Source: Shewanella sp. NIFS-20-20 (GTDB taxonomy: Bacteria > Pseudomonadota > Gammaproteobacteria > Enterobacterales > Shewanellaceae). From it: DNA of 34,112 nt. Under the pieces are notes generated by a model. That model was not told the DNA's origin. It ran no database searches and saw only the letters and a list, made by a program, of their open reading frames with translations. The translations under genes and the position numbers were made by a program. Positions 1 through 7,702 of this stretch are shown here, one piece after another. Each line of letters begins with the position of its first letter. Positions within the stretch are counted from its first letter, which is position 1. Where the stretch lies: NCBI RefSeq assembly GCF_019209865.1, contig NZ_JAHUTT010000042.1, positions 1 to 34,112 of the forward strand. The letters are read 5' to 3'.

Positions 1-1
1 T

Positions 2-115
2 GCGAGACAGTTCAAGCTTGATGGGAAACGGGATAGGGCCTATCCACGTGCGTTAAAAATGAGTAAAAACAAGTATCCCATTAAGTCTAAGAAAAATGCC
101 GTTCACACTAAGTGA
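2..115 (+). CDS. C-terminal 37 codons of a probable IS4-family transposase (truncated by the window edge)
   Basis: An open frame enters from the left edge and ends at TGA 113-115. The visible peptide is strongly basic and carries the pattern YPRALK, then KYPIKSKK, before a short tail ending VHTK. That matches the usual C-terminus of IS4-family (DDE_Tnp_1) transposases, in which a YPR-x-VK block is followed by a YP-x-K block. Such an enzyme cuts and moves the element through a DDE catalytic core, but no catalytic residue is in view. The stop codon falls within the presumed terminal inverted repeat, as is common in compact IS elements. It could instead be a chance frame, since only 37 codons are visible. 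Confidence 0.45.
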   Translation, partial: ARQFKLDGKRDRAYPRALKMSKNKYPIKSKKNAVHTK

Positions 116-123
116 ACGGCATT
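91..123 (-). terminator. Rho-independent terminator downstream of the peroxiredoxin gene
   Basis: A perfect 12-bp stem (95-106 with 112-123) closes a 5-base loop. Read on the minus strand the stem is followed by a run of five T (92-96 on the plus strand are A). It lies about 45 bases past the stop codon of the minus-strand peroxiredoxin. One arm is also the presumed IS4 terminal repeat, so the terminator may have been brought in by the element. Confidence 0.7.
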
Positions 124-166
124 AGGCCTTGGCCGCTTTTTAACACATATCTGCATTGATGACTAT

Positions 167-772
167 TTACAGATCATCTGCATTTTCAGACAAGTAAGAT
201 GCAACACCGTCTGGATTAGCGCTCATGCCTTTCTTACCTTTTTCCCAACCCGCAGGACAAACATCGCCATGCTCTTCATGGAACTGTAAGGCATCGATCA
301 TCCGCAGCATTTCATCCACGTTACGGCCTAATGGTAAGTCATTCACTACTTGATGACGTACCATACCGTTTTTGTCGATTAAGAATGAACCACGAAATGC
401 CACACCGGCTTCTGGATGCTCAACATCGTAAGCTTTACAAATGTCATGCTTTACATCAGCGACCAACGTATATTTCACTTGGCCAATGCCGCCCTTGTCT
501 ACAGGGGTATTACGCCAGGCGTTGTGGGTAAACTGAGAGTCGATTGAAACACCAATCACTTCAACACCACGCTTTTTGAACTCATCCATACGATGATCAA
601 AAGCGATTAATTCTGATGGGCAAACAAAAGTAAAATCGAGTGGGTAGAAAAACACCACTGCGGTTTGACCTTGAATCGCGGTATTCAAGTTAAAGCTATC
701 AACAATCTCACCGTTACCTAATACAGCGGCGGCAGTAAAATCTGGGGCCGGGCGGCCGACTAATACACTCAT
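167..772 (-). CDS. Typical 2-Cys peroxiredoxin (AhpC/Prx1 type)
   Basis: This is a 201-residue thiol peroxidase that reduces hydrogen peroxide and organic hydroperoxides in the cytoplasm. The peroxidatic cysteine is Cys51 in DFTFVCPSE. The resolving cysteine is Cys172 in GDVCPAGW, which puts it in the typical 2-Cys class that works as head-to-tail dimers and is recycled by thioredoxin or AhpF. A GGIG motif and a C-terminal tail are also present, features associated with peroxide-sensitive 'floodgate' peroxiredoxins. The start was set at ATG 770-772 because a GGAGG ribosome site lies just upstream; the longer frame to 826 has no such site and adds non-homologous residues. It stands alone, divergent from the antiporter gene, with 291 bp between them. 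No OxyR site could be recognised with confidence. Confidence 0.95.
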   Translation of the reverse strand: MSVLVGRPAPDFTAAAVLGNGEIVDSFNLNTAIQGQTAVVFFYPLDFTFVCPSELIAFDHRMDEFKKRGVEVIGVSIDSQFTHNAWRNTPVDKGGIGQVKYTLVADVKHDICKAYDVEHPEAGVAFRGSFLIDKNGMVRHQVVNDLPLGRNVDEMLRMIDALQFHEEHGDVCPAGWEKGKKGMSANPDGVASYLSENADDL

Positions 773-1063
773 ATAATCCTCCATCAATGGAATGTAAATA
801 CAATATCCAGCAAATCTAATTGGCATTATATGGGCTTATTCTGAGCTGACAACCCATTTAACTCAATCCATGTCGATTTAATTCGATACAGGATCATTAC
901 ATCTAACAACAAAAACAAAGCGAACTATTTACAGCAGTTGTCATCCAAATAAAAACCCACAAATTTCCCGCAGAAAAATACAATTTCACTCTTTGAAATG
1001 CTGGACAGCAAGGCTTCTAGCGGTCAAGATTGATTTTTTTATCGCTAACAATAAGAAATCATA

Positions 1064-2383
1064 ATGAACGCTGTCGTTATTGCAGTTTGCTTAATGCTAG
1101 GTCTCAGTCTGGCGCGAGTTAACGTGGTTATCGCATTAACCATAAGTGCCTTAGCCGCTGGCTTAATCGGTGGGTTAGATATTCATCAGACCATTTCGGC
1201 TTTTAATACCGGTCTTGGCGGCGGAGCGAAAATCGCTCTCGGTTATGCCCTGCTCGGTGCATTTGCTGTTGCGTTATCGCATTCTGGTTTAACAACATTA
1301 ATTTCTCACAAAGTAATCAGTGCTTTAGGTCACTCGCCAACCCCAAAAAATACCAATTTAGTACGGTGGAGCCTATTGTTGTTGTTACTCGCGATGGCGG
1401 TGTCATCTCAAAATGTGCTGCCAATTCATATCGCCTTTATTCCTATTTTGGTACCACCGCTATTGCATGTGATGTCGAAACTCAAGCTCGATAGACGCTT
1501 AGTGGCATGTGTACTGACCTTTGGTCTGATCACCACCTATATGATTTTGCCCATTGGTTTTGGCGGCATTTTTCTAAATGATATTTTATTAGCCAACCTT
1601 AACAGTAATGGCTTAAATGCCAGCTTAGCCCAGATCCCAGCGGCCATGATGTTGCCGGCTCTAGGCATGTTTTGTGGCTTATTATTCGCAATTTTTATTA
1701 GCTACCGTCGTCCGCGTGAATACGACGAACAGCAAATATTAACCGCTGAGCCTGAAGAAACCATCCATAAAAAGAACATTGTCATTGCCCTCTTGGCCAT
1801 CATTGCGACACTAGTGGTGCAGCTGTATACCGACTCCATGATCTTTGGTGCCCTCGTGGGCTTTATGATCTTCTCAACCAGTGGAGCCCTTAAGCACGTT
1901 GCCGACCAAGACATCTTTAATCAAGGGGTGCGCATGATGGCCAATATTGGGTTCATCATGATCGCTGCCGCGGGATTTGCCGCGGTGATTAAAGCAACCG
2001 GCGAAGTCACGAGCTTAGTGCAAGCGTTAGAGTCTCTCATTGGCAATAACAAACCTTTGGCGGCCTTATTGATGCTCGTGGTGGGTTTATTGATCACCAT
2101 GGGGATTGGTTCATCGTTTTCTACAATCCCAATTATTGCAACAATTTACGTGCCGTTAGCATTAACCTTTGGATTCTCAATCCCGGCAACGATTGCCTTA
2201 GTCGGTACGGCCGCAGCCCTCGGTGATGCGGGTTCACCCGCCTCAGACTCAACGTTAGGACCAACCTCGGGTCTCAATGCCGATGGCCAGCATGATCATA
2301 TGCGCGACAGCGTGATCCCAACCTTTATTCATTACAATATCCCATTATTGATTTTTGGCTGGATAGCCGCCATGGTACTGTAA
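1064..2383 (+). CDS. Na+/H+ antiporter family membrane carrier (NhaC/YuiF-like)
   Basis: This 439-residue inner-membrane protein has about ten to twelve hydrophobic segments. It begins with the short Na_H_antiport_2-type N-terminal segment and continues into the Na+/H+ antiporter (PF03553-like) fold. The conserved glycine-rich loop with [16 protein letters not shown] at about residues 348-363, followed by [19 protein letters not shown], is characteristic of this family. Members are usually annotated as Na+/H+ antiporters, although some relatives (Bacillus YuiF group) may exchange amino acids, so the true substrate is uncertain. A hydrophilic stretch near residues 216-234 ([15 protein letters not shown]) separates the two halves. 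The ribosome site before ATG 1064 is weak (AAGAAA). The gene appears to be monocistronic and is followed by a GC-rich hairpin. Confidence 0.85.
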   Translation: MNAVVIAVCLMLGLSLARVNVVIALTISALAAGLIGGLDIHQTISAFNTGLGGGAKIALGYALLGAFAVALSHSGLTTLISHKVISALGHSPTPKNTNLVRWSLLLLLLAMAVSSQNVLPIHIAFIPILVPPLLHVMSKLKLDRRLVACVLTFGLITTYMILPIGFGGIFLNDILLANLNSNGLNASLAQIPAAMMLPALGMFCGLLFAIFISYRRPREYDEQQILTAEPEETIHKKNIVIALLAIIATLVVQLYTDSMIFGALVGFMIFSTSGALKHVADQDIFNQGVRMMANIGFIMIAAAGFAAVIKATGEVTSLVQALESLIGNNKPLAALLMLVVGLLITMGIGSSFSTIPIIATIYVPLALTFGFSIPATIALVGTAAALGDAGSPASDSTLGPTSGLNADGQHDHMRDSVIPTFIHYNIPLLIFGWIAAMVL

Positions 2384-2406
2384 CGATGCGTTAATGTGCT
2401 AATGAG

Positions 2407-2429
2407 AACGGGAGCCTATGGCTCCCGTT
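2407..2429 (+). terminator. GC-rich hairpin after the antiporter gene (terminator-like)
   Basis: A perfect 10-bp stem (2407-2416 with 2420-2429) encloses the loop TAT, 24 bases after the antiporter stop codon. There is no T-run after it, so it may only pause transcription or protect the mRNA 3' end rather than terminate fully. Confidence 0.45.
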
Positions 2430-2524
2430 ATGCTGGTTGGGGCCAGCCATCCACTTCAGAGTTTCCAGCGCTATCGATAATACGCTACCCTGTAAGGCAA
2501 AAATCACCTCAACTTGGACAACGG

Positions 2525-3022
2525 ATGACCCAACTAACATTACCTCGCCAACTCATAGGATTTGCCGCTTGGCTAGGACTGTGCTTTGTCACATCAGCGC
2601 TTGGCGCCATTGCCTCAATACAAGCAAAAACATTTTATGGGCAACTGAGTCAGCCCGAGTGGGCGCCTGCCGCTTGGGTATTTGGCCCAGTATGGACGAG
2701 TTTATTTATCATGATGGCCATCGCGGCTTGGCTGGTATGGCGCCAGCAAGGCGGCCAGCATCGTGTCCAAGCACTAACGTTATTTGTGATTCAACTGGCG
2801 ATAAATGCCTTATGGAGTTGGCTATTTTTTGCCTGGCAACTGGGGATGTTTGCCTTTATTGATATTGTGATCTTAGTGGCTTTGCTCGCCCTCACTATCA
2901 TCTCATTTTGGCGTGAACAGCGCCTAGCAGCCCTACTCTTGGTGCCGTATTTACTCTGGGTTACGTTTGCCGCCGGATTGAACTATTCCTTATGGCAACT
3001 CAATCCACAGTTACTTGGTTAG
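2525..3022 (+). CDS. tspO: TspO/MBR family tryptophan-rich sensory membrane protein
   Basis: This 165-residue protein has five predicted transmembrane helices and the family signature WAPAAWVFGPVWT at about residues 47-59, matching the W-x-P-x-W-x-F-x-PVW pattern of TspO/peripheral benzodiazepine receptor homologues. Tryptophans recur in the later helices (WSWLFFAWQ, SFWREQR, NYSLWQL). TspO proteins bind porphyrins and haem and modulate tetrapyrrole-linked and stress responses; in bacteria they sit in the outer or inner membrane. ATG 2525 is chosen over the upstream in-frame start at 2396 because the extra 43 residues are not TspO-like and would begin before the hairpin after the antiporter gene. 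The ribosome site (GGAC, about 8 bases upstream) is mediocre. No clear operon partner is present. Confidence 0.85.
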   Translation: MTQLTLPRQLIGFAAWLGLCFVTSALGAIASIQAKTFYGQLSQPEWAPAAWVFGPVWTSLFIMMAIAAWLVWRQQGGQHRVQALTLFVIQLAINALWSWLFFAWQLGMFAFIDIVILVALLALTIISFWREQRLAALLLVPYLLWVTFAAGLNYSLWQLNPQLLG

Positions 3023-3110
3023 CGCAGCAGGCTCAAGGCCACAATCACTGTCAACATATCCAAGGGAACTGTCGCCACATGATCTTACAGCGAAGGGGCA
3101 ACAATCACCC

Positions 3111-3570
3111 TCAGCCAATGTATTTAATACTCGCGCGCCATTGTCCGTCTTGAAAAGCCGCCAGCAATTTTTTAGCGCGACCTTCATCTAACTCGGTGAA
3201 GCATCTGCGACTATGAAAAAAATCATTTAAGCCACCCATGTGCTTAAGCTTTTCCCATGAAATTCCCGAGTAGCCCATGGTCCACTGCGCAAATTGCGCT
3301 GCTTAATCGGCTCTAAAATGATTTATTAACCTTACTATGGCGCTTGTCTGTGAAAATATGCGCAAACAATGTTTCAACCACGCTACGCTACTCTTCCAGT
3401 ATCTGAAAAAACGAGCCTTGGTCAAATACCAACAGACCGGTGACATTCAGCGCAGCGCTATACTTCCTCGCGATGTCGAGAAGCGAAACTAAATCGCTTT
3501 CCTTGGGGTCTGGTGTCGCGGCGCGGGTATAAATGCAATGCACCAATTCCATCATTAGTTCATCGCCCAT
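3111..3570 (-). pseudogene. Decayed BLUF-domain blue-light sensor gene
   Basis: The first 61 codons after ATG 3568-3570 (AAGGAG site four bases upstream) encode the N-terminal half of a BLUF flavin-binding domain. HCIYTRAA contains the key tyrosine, LNVTGLLVFD the conserved asparagine, and FFQILE the key glutamine. An in-frame TAG at about 3388-3390 then ends the frame. The same frame continues with BLUF-like residues (RSVVETLFAHIFTDKRH), meets a second stop near 3313, and similarity then moves to another frame with QWTMGYSGISWEKLKH, matching the W-x-MG block of BLUF proteins, and a C-terminal piece ending near TGA 3111-3113. Two stops plus a frameshift show it is no longer functional. The intact protein would have been a short, single-domain BLUF protein of roughly 150 residues. 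Confidence 0.8.
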
Positions 3571-3807
3571 GACGCTCCTTTGCAAACTTCAGCCCGCAGA
3601 CTGAAAGTGATATACATCGCCATTTGCTCTTGCATACAACCAATTGCCTTGCGATCAACTACATCCATTCGATGTTTCAACGCTACTTCAAATGATGTTA
3701 GTTATTGATGTAGTTCGATTTTATTGCCAATAACCCAGCCATAATCCGCAGGAATTGATATTCATGGTAAACGCCAGTGAGTCCGTTTGAGGTCGTTTTA
3801 CATCCGC
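3571..3807. other. Intergenic stretch without recognisable gene
   Basis: Together with 3023-3110, this flanks the BLUF pseudogene between tspO and upp. I see no convincing frame with a ribosome site on either strand, no RNA gene and no repeat. It probably holds the old promoter of the BLUF gene and decayed sequence. Confidence 0.5.
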
Positions 3808-3834
3808 CAACAAAAAGGAGCCTGATAGCTCCTT
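3808..3834 (-). terminator. Rho-independent terminator of upp
   Basis: A 7-bp stem (3815-3821 with 3828-3834) with a 6-base loop is followed, on the minus strand, by a run of five T. It lies about 30 bases beyond the upp stop codon. Confidence 0.85.
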
Positions 3835-3862
3835 ATTAGTGCTTCATTGTGGGCAACAGTAC

Positions 3863-4489
3863 CTACTTAGTACCGAAGATTTTATCACCAGCATCACCCA
3901 GACCAGGCAGAATATAGCCTTTTTCATTTAAGCACTTATCGATAGAGGCTGTGTATAGCTCAATATCAGGGTGGGCTTTTTCAAGTGCCGCAATACCTTC
4001 AGGAGCAGCCACTAACACTAAGGCTTTAATGGCGTTACAACCACGCTTTTTCAGTAAATCGATAGTAGCGATCATCGAACCACCAGTGGCTAACATCGGG
4101 TCAACCACCAAAGCAATACGCTCATTCATGTCGCTCGCCAATTTTTCGAAATAAGGCACTGGCTCTAAGGTTTCTTCATCGCGATAAATACCCACCACAG
4201 AAATCCGCGCACTAGGCATATGCTCTAACACGCCATCCATCATTCCGAGGCCAGCGCGCAAGATAGGCACCACAGTGACTTTTTTACCTTTGATTTGGTC
4301 AACTTCAACAGGGCCATTCCAACCATCAATAGTCACAGTCTCGGTTTCGAAATCAGCCGTAGCTTCATAGGTTAGCAAACTACCTACTTCGGCGGCTAAT
4401 TCACGGAAACGCTTAGTACTGATATCACCTTCGCGCATTAATCCAATCTTATGGCGAACCAGTGGATGTTTAACTTCGACGACTTTCAT
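3863..4489 (-). CDS. upp: Uracil phosphoribosyltransferase
   Basis: This 208-residue cytoplasmic enzyme salvages pyrimidines by joining uracil to PRPP to make UMP. It matches the E. coli enzyme almost end to end, with the same length and start ([14 protein letters not shown]). The PRPP-binding loop is [13 protein letters not shown] at about residues 131-143. The uracil-binding C-terminal part contains [15 protein letters not shown] 4487-4489 was chosen because AGGAG lies six bases upstream and the homologues start here; the frame extends 30 codons further without support. It is divergent from purM-purN across a 360-bp region, the same gene order as in E. coli. A clear terminator follows. Confidence 0.98.
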   Translation of the reverse strand: MKVVEVKHPLVRHKIGLMREGDISTKRFRELAAEVGSLLTYEATADFETETVTIDGWNGPVEVDQIKGKKVTVVPILRAGLGMMDGVLEHMPSARISVVGIYRDEETLEPVPYFEKLASDMNERIALVVDPMLATGGSMIATIDLLKKRGCNAIKALVLVAAPEGIAALEKAHPDIELYTASIDKCLNEKGYILPGLGDAGDKIFGTK

Positions 4490-4849
4490 TGTTTTCTCCT
4501 GCCAAATTTTTGTTGTCAAGTTCATGAACCCTTGACCTTTATAAGAGCTGAAATTCGCGCCACCGCCTGTGCTAACCACGCAAGGTTATGGAGCAGAATT
4601 ATAAAAACCAAATTTAGTGGAGTTTAGTCAATTTAGCTGCGCGATTAAATATAAACTTTAGCCACGTAGTAAAAGCGTGAACTCAAACAGCAGCATTCAC
4701 CAAAGCGCTGTCAAAACACACTGATTTTGCATAATTTAGCGTATCAGCGTTCGCGTCAAGGGAAAATGATCGGGTGTTATGACACCAACCTAAATGGTAG
4801 AATGCCCGTCATAAGAAGACTCTTATCACTTGTACCCAAGAGGATCGCC
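4490..4849. promoter_or_regulatory. Divergent upp/purMN control region
   Basis: This 360-bp stretch must contain the promoters for upp (leftward) and purM (rightward). It is AT-rich near 4600-4740. A possible rightward -10 element, CATAAT, lies at about 4730 with a weak -35-like CTGTCA upstream, but the match is not strong. I looked for the 16-bp PurR palindrome expected for purMN and saw only half-site resemblance. No riboswitch-like structure was recognised. Confidence 0.4.
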
Positions 4850-5887
4850 GTGAGCACCCCGACCCCACTGAGTTATAAAGATGCCGGTGTAGATATCGAT
4901 GCCGGAAACGCCCTAGTTAACAATATCAAATCTGCCGTTAAGCGTACCCATAGACCCGAGGTTCTCGGTAATCTTGGTGGTTTTGGTGCCTTGTGTGAAC
5001 TCCCTACCAAATATAAACACCCAGTACTGGTATCCGGTACCGATGGTGTGGGCACTAAACTGCGCCTAGCCATTGATTATAAAAAACACGATACCGTGGG
5101 TGTTGATTTGGTGGCGATGTGTGTCAATGACTTGATAGTTCAAGGGGCTGAACCACTCTTCTTCTTAGACTATTATGCCACCGGAAAATTAGACGTCGAG
5201 GCCGCGACTGCCGTCGTAAATGGGATTGCTGATGGTTGTTATCAGTCTGGCTGTGCCCTGATTGGTGGTGAAACCGCCGAAATGCCTGGTATGTATGAAG
5301 GCGATGACTATGATCTTGCAGGTTTCTGTGTCGGTGTAGTTGAAAAAGCTGATATCATTGACGGCACCAAGGTTACAGCAGGCGATGCATTAATCGCGCT
5401 GGCCTCAAGCGGCCCTCACTCTAATGGCTATTCTTTGATCCGCAAAGTACTAGAAGTGAGTCAAGCCGAGCCCCAGCAACTGCTCGAAGGCAAGCCTTTA
5501 ATTGAACATTTGCTGGAACCGACAAAAATTTATGTAAAGTCGTTATTAAGCTTAATCGCGCAATCGGAAGTGCATGCCATGGCACATATTACAGGTGGCG
5601 GCTTCTGGGAGAATATTCCACGAGTATTACCCGCGCATTGCAAAGCGGTCATCGATGACCAATCTTGGCAATGGCCGGCAGTATTCAACTGGTTAAAAGA
5701 CGCTGGCAACATCAACGAATTCGAAATGTATCGTACCTTTAACTGTGGTGTCGGTATGATCGTAGCGTTACCAGAAACAGCCGTTGATGCGGCGCTCTCC
5801 CTGTTGTCAGCCCACGGTGAAACTGCTTGGCGGATCGGTACCATTGCCGAACGCAATAACGACGAAGAGCAAGTGGAGATCCTTTAA
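4850..5887 (+). CDS. purM: Phosphoribosylformylglycinamidine cyclo-ligase (AIR synthetase)
   Basis: PurM is the fifth step of de novo purine synthesis, closing FGAM to AIR with ATP in the cytoplasm. The 345-residue product matches E. coli PurM throughout: [17 protein letters not shown] at the N-terminus, the glycine-rich [42 protein letters not shown] and [16 protein letters not shown]. The start is taken as GTG 4850 because AGAGG lies eight bases upstream and homology begins just after it; the frame runs 41 codons further upstream without homology. The stop codon overlaps the purN start by one base (TAATG), so the two genes are translationally coupled. Confidence 0.97.
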   Translation: MSTPTPLSYKDAGVDIDAGNALVNNIKSAVKRTHRPEVLGNLGGFGALCELPTKYKHPVLVSGTDGVGTKLRLAIDYKKHDTVGVDLVAMCVNDLIVQGAEPLFFLDYYATGKLDVEAATAVVNGIADGCYQSGCALIGGETAEMPGMYEGDDYDLAGFCVGVVEKADIIDGTKVTAGDALIALASSGPHSNGYSLIRKVLEVSQAEPQQLLEGKPLIEHLLEPTKIYVKSLLSLIAQSEVHAMAHITGGGFWENIPRVLPAHCKAVIDDQSWQWPAVFNWLKDAGNINEFEMYRTFNCGVGMIVALPETAVDAALSLLSAHGETAWRIGTIAERNNDEEQVEIL

Positions 5888-6531
5888 TGGAATCAAGCTG
5901 TCGCATCCTGGTACTCATTTCTGGTCAGGGAACTAACCTCCAGGCCATAATTGATGGTTGCTTTGATAATCTCAATGCCGATGTTATTGGTGTCATTAGT
6001 AATCGAGCCGATGCCTACGGGTTAATTCGTGCTCATCAGCATGAGATTGATACAAGCTGCGTACTTGTCCATGACAACGAAAGCCGCGAGGAATATGACC
6101 AACGGTTAATGTTGGCCATTGATAAATATCAACCAGACTTAATTGTCTTGGCTGGATTTATGCGGATTTTAGGTGAAGAGCTGGTATTAAAATATCAAGG
6201 ACGAATGATCAACATTCATCCATCATTACTGCCACGTCACCCAGGACTCAATACGCACCAACGCGCCATGGAGGCCGGAGATACTGAACATGGCTGTAGT
6301 GTCCATTTTGTGATCCCAGCCTTAGATGCCGGCCCAGTAATTTTGCAAGCCAAGGTGCCCGTATATCCAGAAGACAGCATTGAGGAATTATCTGAGCGAG
6401 TCCACGAACAGGAGCACGCCATTTACCCTCTGGTGGTTAAATGGTTCAGCCAACAACGCCTAAGTTTAATCGATGGTCAAGCGTATCTCGATGATAAACC
6501 GATTGGCATTCATGGTTACGCACCAGACTAA
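5887..6531 (+). CDS. purN: Phosphoribosylglycinamide formyltransferase 1 (GAR transformylase)
   Basis: PurN transfers a formyl group from 10-formyl-tetrahydrofolate to GAR, the third step of purine synthesis. The 214-residue product carries the catalytic signature INIHPSLLPRHPGLNTH; Asn109 and His111 correspond to the active-site Asn and His of the E. coli enzyme, and Asp147 in PALDAGPVIL to its catalytic Asp. The phosphate-binding N-terminal loop is SGQGTNLQ. The start ATG shares one base with the purM stop codon, giving a tight two-gene operon ending in a strong terminator. Confidence 0.97.
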   Translation: MESSCRILVLISGQGTNLQAIIDGCFDNLNADVIGVISNRADAYGLIRAHQHEIDTSCVLVHDNESREEYDQRLMLAIDKYQPDLIVLAGFMRILGEELVLKYQGRMINIHPSLLPRHPGLNTHQRAMEAGDTEHGCSVHFVIPALDAGPVILQAKVPVYPEDSIEELSERVHEQEHAIYPLVVKWFSQQRLSLIDGQAYLDDKPIGIHGYAPD

Positions 6532-6548
6532 ATCTCTATTTTTATTAC

Positions 6549-6577
6549 AAAAAACGGCCTTTTTGGCCGTTTTTTTA
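6549..6577 (+). terminator. Rho-independent terminator of purMN
   Basis: A 9-bp stem (6551-6559 with 6565-6573) with a T5 loop is followed by further T residues. A-rich flanks on the other side would also let it work leftward. Confidence 0.92.
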
Positions 6578-6648
6578 TGCAAAATTTCATTGGTGTCCTC
6601 AGTCATTTCATACTAGATTGAATGAAGTTTCTACAATTAGGACATCTT

Positions 6649-7395
6649 ATGAAAAGCGTTATTTGTGATATTGATGGGGTGCTACTGCATAATAATCGTC
6701 TGATAGCCGGCAGTGATCGCTTTATCCACCGCTTGTTAGAGCAAGGAAACCCGCTAGTTATTCTAACCAATTATCCCGTTCAAACCGGTAAGGACTTACA
6801 AAATCGCTTAGCCGCTGTCGGCATCAACGTCCCCGAAAGTTGTTTTTATACCTCGGCCATGGCCACCGCCGACTTTCTCACTCATCAACACGGTAACAAG
6901 GCCTTTGTGATTGGTGAAGGCGCCCTCACCCACGAACTCTATAAAGCCGGCTTCACTATCACAGACATCAATCCTGATTTCGTCATCGTTGGCGAAACTA
7001 AGTCTTATAATTGGGACATGATCCATAAGGCCGCGCGATTTGTCGCTAATGGCGCCCGTTTTATTGCCACCAACCCCGATACTCATGGCCCAGGTTACAG
7101 TCCCGCCTGTGGCGCACTTTGCGCGCCAATAGAGCGCATTTGTGGCAAGAAACCCTTTTATGTGGGTAAACCCAGTGCTTGGATTATTCGCTCCGCGCTC
7201 AATAACATTGATGCGCATTCAGAAAATACCGTGATTATTGGCGATAATATGAAAACTGATATTTTGGCTGGCTTCCAAGCGGGTTTAGAAACCATTTTAG
7301 TGACCTCGGGTGTCAGCCAGCTCGCCGATATAGAAAAAGAACCCTTTCGCCCCAATCATGTTTTTGACTGTGCAGGTGATATTGATGTGATCTAA
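6649..7395 (+). CDS. nagD: HAD-IIA family phosphatase NagD (UMP/nucleotide phosphatase)
   Basis: The 248-residue product is very close to E. coli NagD, a cytoplasmic HAD-superfamily hydrolase that dephosphorylates nucleoside monophosphates, UMP best. HAD motif I is ICDIDGVLL with nucleophile Asp7 and acid/base Asp9. Motif II lies in the LTNYP region. The cap-domain segment HELYKAGFTITDINPDFVI is nearly identical to E. coli, and the acidic motif IV is IIGDNMKTDILAGFQAGL. ATG 6649 is preferred over 6622 because AGGAC lies about seven bases upstream and the homologues begin here. Here it lies outside a nag operon, beside purMN and asnB, consistent with a role in nucleotide balance. Confidence 0.95.
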   Translation: MKSVICDIDGVLLHNNRLIAGSDRFIHRLLEQGNPLVILTNYPVQTGKDLQNRLAAVGINVPESCFYTSAMATADFLTHQHGNKAFVIGEGALTHELYKAGFTITDINPDFVIVGETKSYNWDMIHKAARFVANGARFIATNPDTHGPGYSPACGALCAPIERICGKKPFYVGKPSAWIIRSALNNIDAHSENTVIIGDNMKTDILAGFQAGLETILVTSGVSQLADIEKEPFRPNHVFDCAGDIDVI

Positions 7396-7417
7396 TCCGG
7401 CGTCTTTGCCATTGAAG

Positions 7418-7439
7418 GGCCGCAACTCGGCCTATTTTT
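7418..7439 (+). terminator. Terminator of nagD
   Basis: A short GC-rich stem (7418-7422 with 7428-7432, loop CAACT) is followed by TATTTTT, 23 bases after the nagD stop codon. Confidence 0.7.
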
Positions 7440-7536
7440 GATTATCATCAACTTTTTAATGCTCATAACGAATTCATTAAAATTGGCAAAGGCCAACAAT
7501 GCCGCTTTAAAGAAATATCAGTAAATCGAGTAATCA

Positions 7537-7689
7537 ATGAATAATCTTCATTTTAATCACCGCAACATCAACCGAAAATACATCAAAACCACCGAAATGC
7601 AGATAAATAATCAAGAGCTCGATTTGCTAGCATCCACAGATAATGGCAGACTCTATGTCAACGAGTTGAAACCTATTAATATTCTGTGA
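7537..7689 (+). CDS. Short asparagine-rich frame before asnB (possible leader peptide)
   Basis: ATG 7537 opens a 50-codon frame that ends at TGA 7687-7689, 13 bases before the asnB start and next to its ribosome site. Ten of the 50 residues are asparagine (positions 2, 3, 7, 10, 12, 24, 25, 36, 42 and 48), including two adjacent pairs. Because the downstream gene makes asparagine, this could be a leader peptide whose translation senses charged tRNA-Asn and couples to asnB. Against this, AT-rich DNA favours Asn codons by chance, the ribosome site before 7537 is weak, and I saw no attenuator hairpin with a T-run between it and asnB. The rest of the 7396-7702 gap holds only the nagD terminator and presumably the asnB promoter. 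Confidence 0.4.
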   Translation: MNNLHFNHRNINRKYIKTTEMQINNQELDLLASTDNGRLYVNELKPINIL

Positions 7690-7702
7690 GTTGGAGAGCG
7701 CC

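Larger units (their letters stand above)
1..124 (+). mobile_element. Right end of an IS4-family insertion sequence (partial)
   Basis: The first 124 bases look like the 3' end of an IS4-type element. The reading frame at 2-115 has a tail typical of IS4 transposases. Its stop codon lies inside a terminal sequence at about 108-124 that ends CGGCATTA and closely resembles, from memory, the terminal inverted repeat of E. coli IS4. The opposite end lies outside the window, so neither the left inverted repeat nor a target-site duplication could be checked. If the call is right, the insertion point is near 124/125, about 40 bases downstream of the peroxiredoxin stop codon. Family assignment is an inference. 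Confidence 0.5.

Noticed and set aside
2396..2524. Longer TspO start at 2396
   Set aside because: The extra 43 residues are not TspO-like and the start overlaps the hairpin after the antiporter gene.
4490..4849. PurR operator in the upp/purMN region
   Set aside because: ACGCAA occurs near 4578 but the other half of the palindrome does not match, so I did not call a site.
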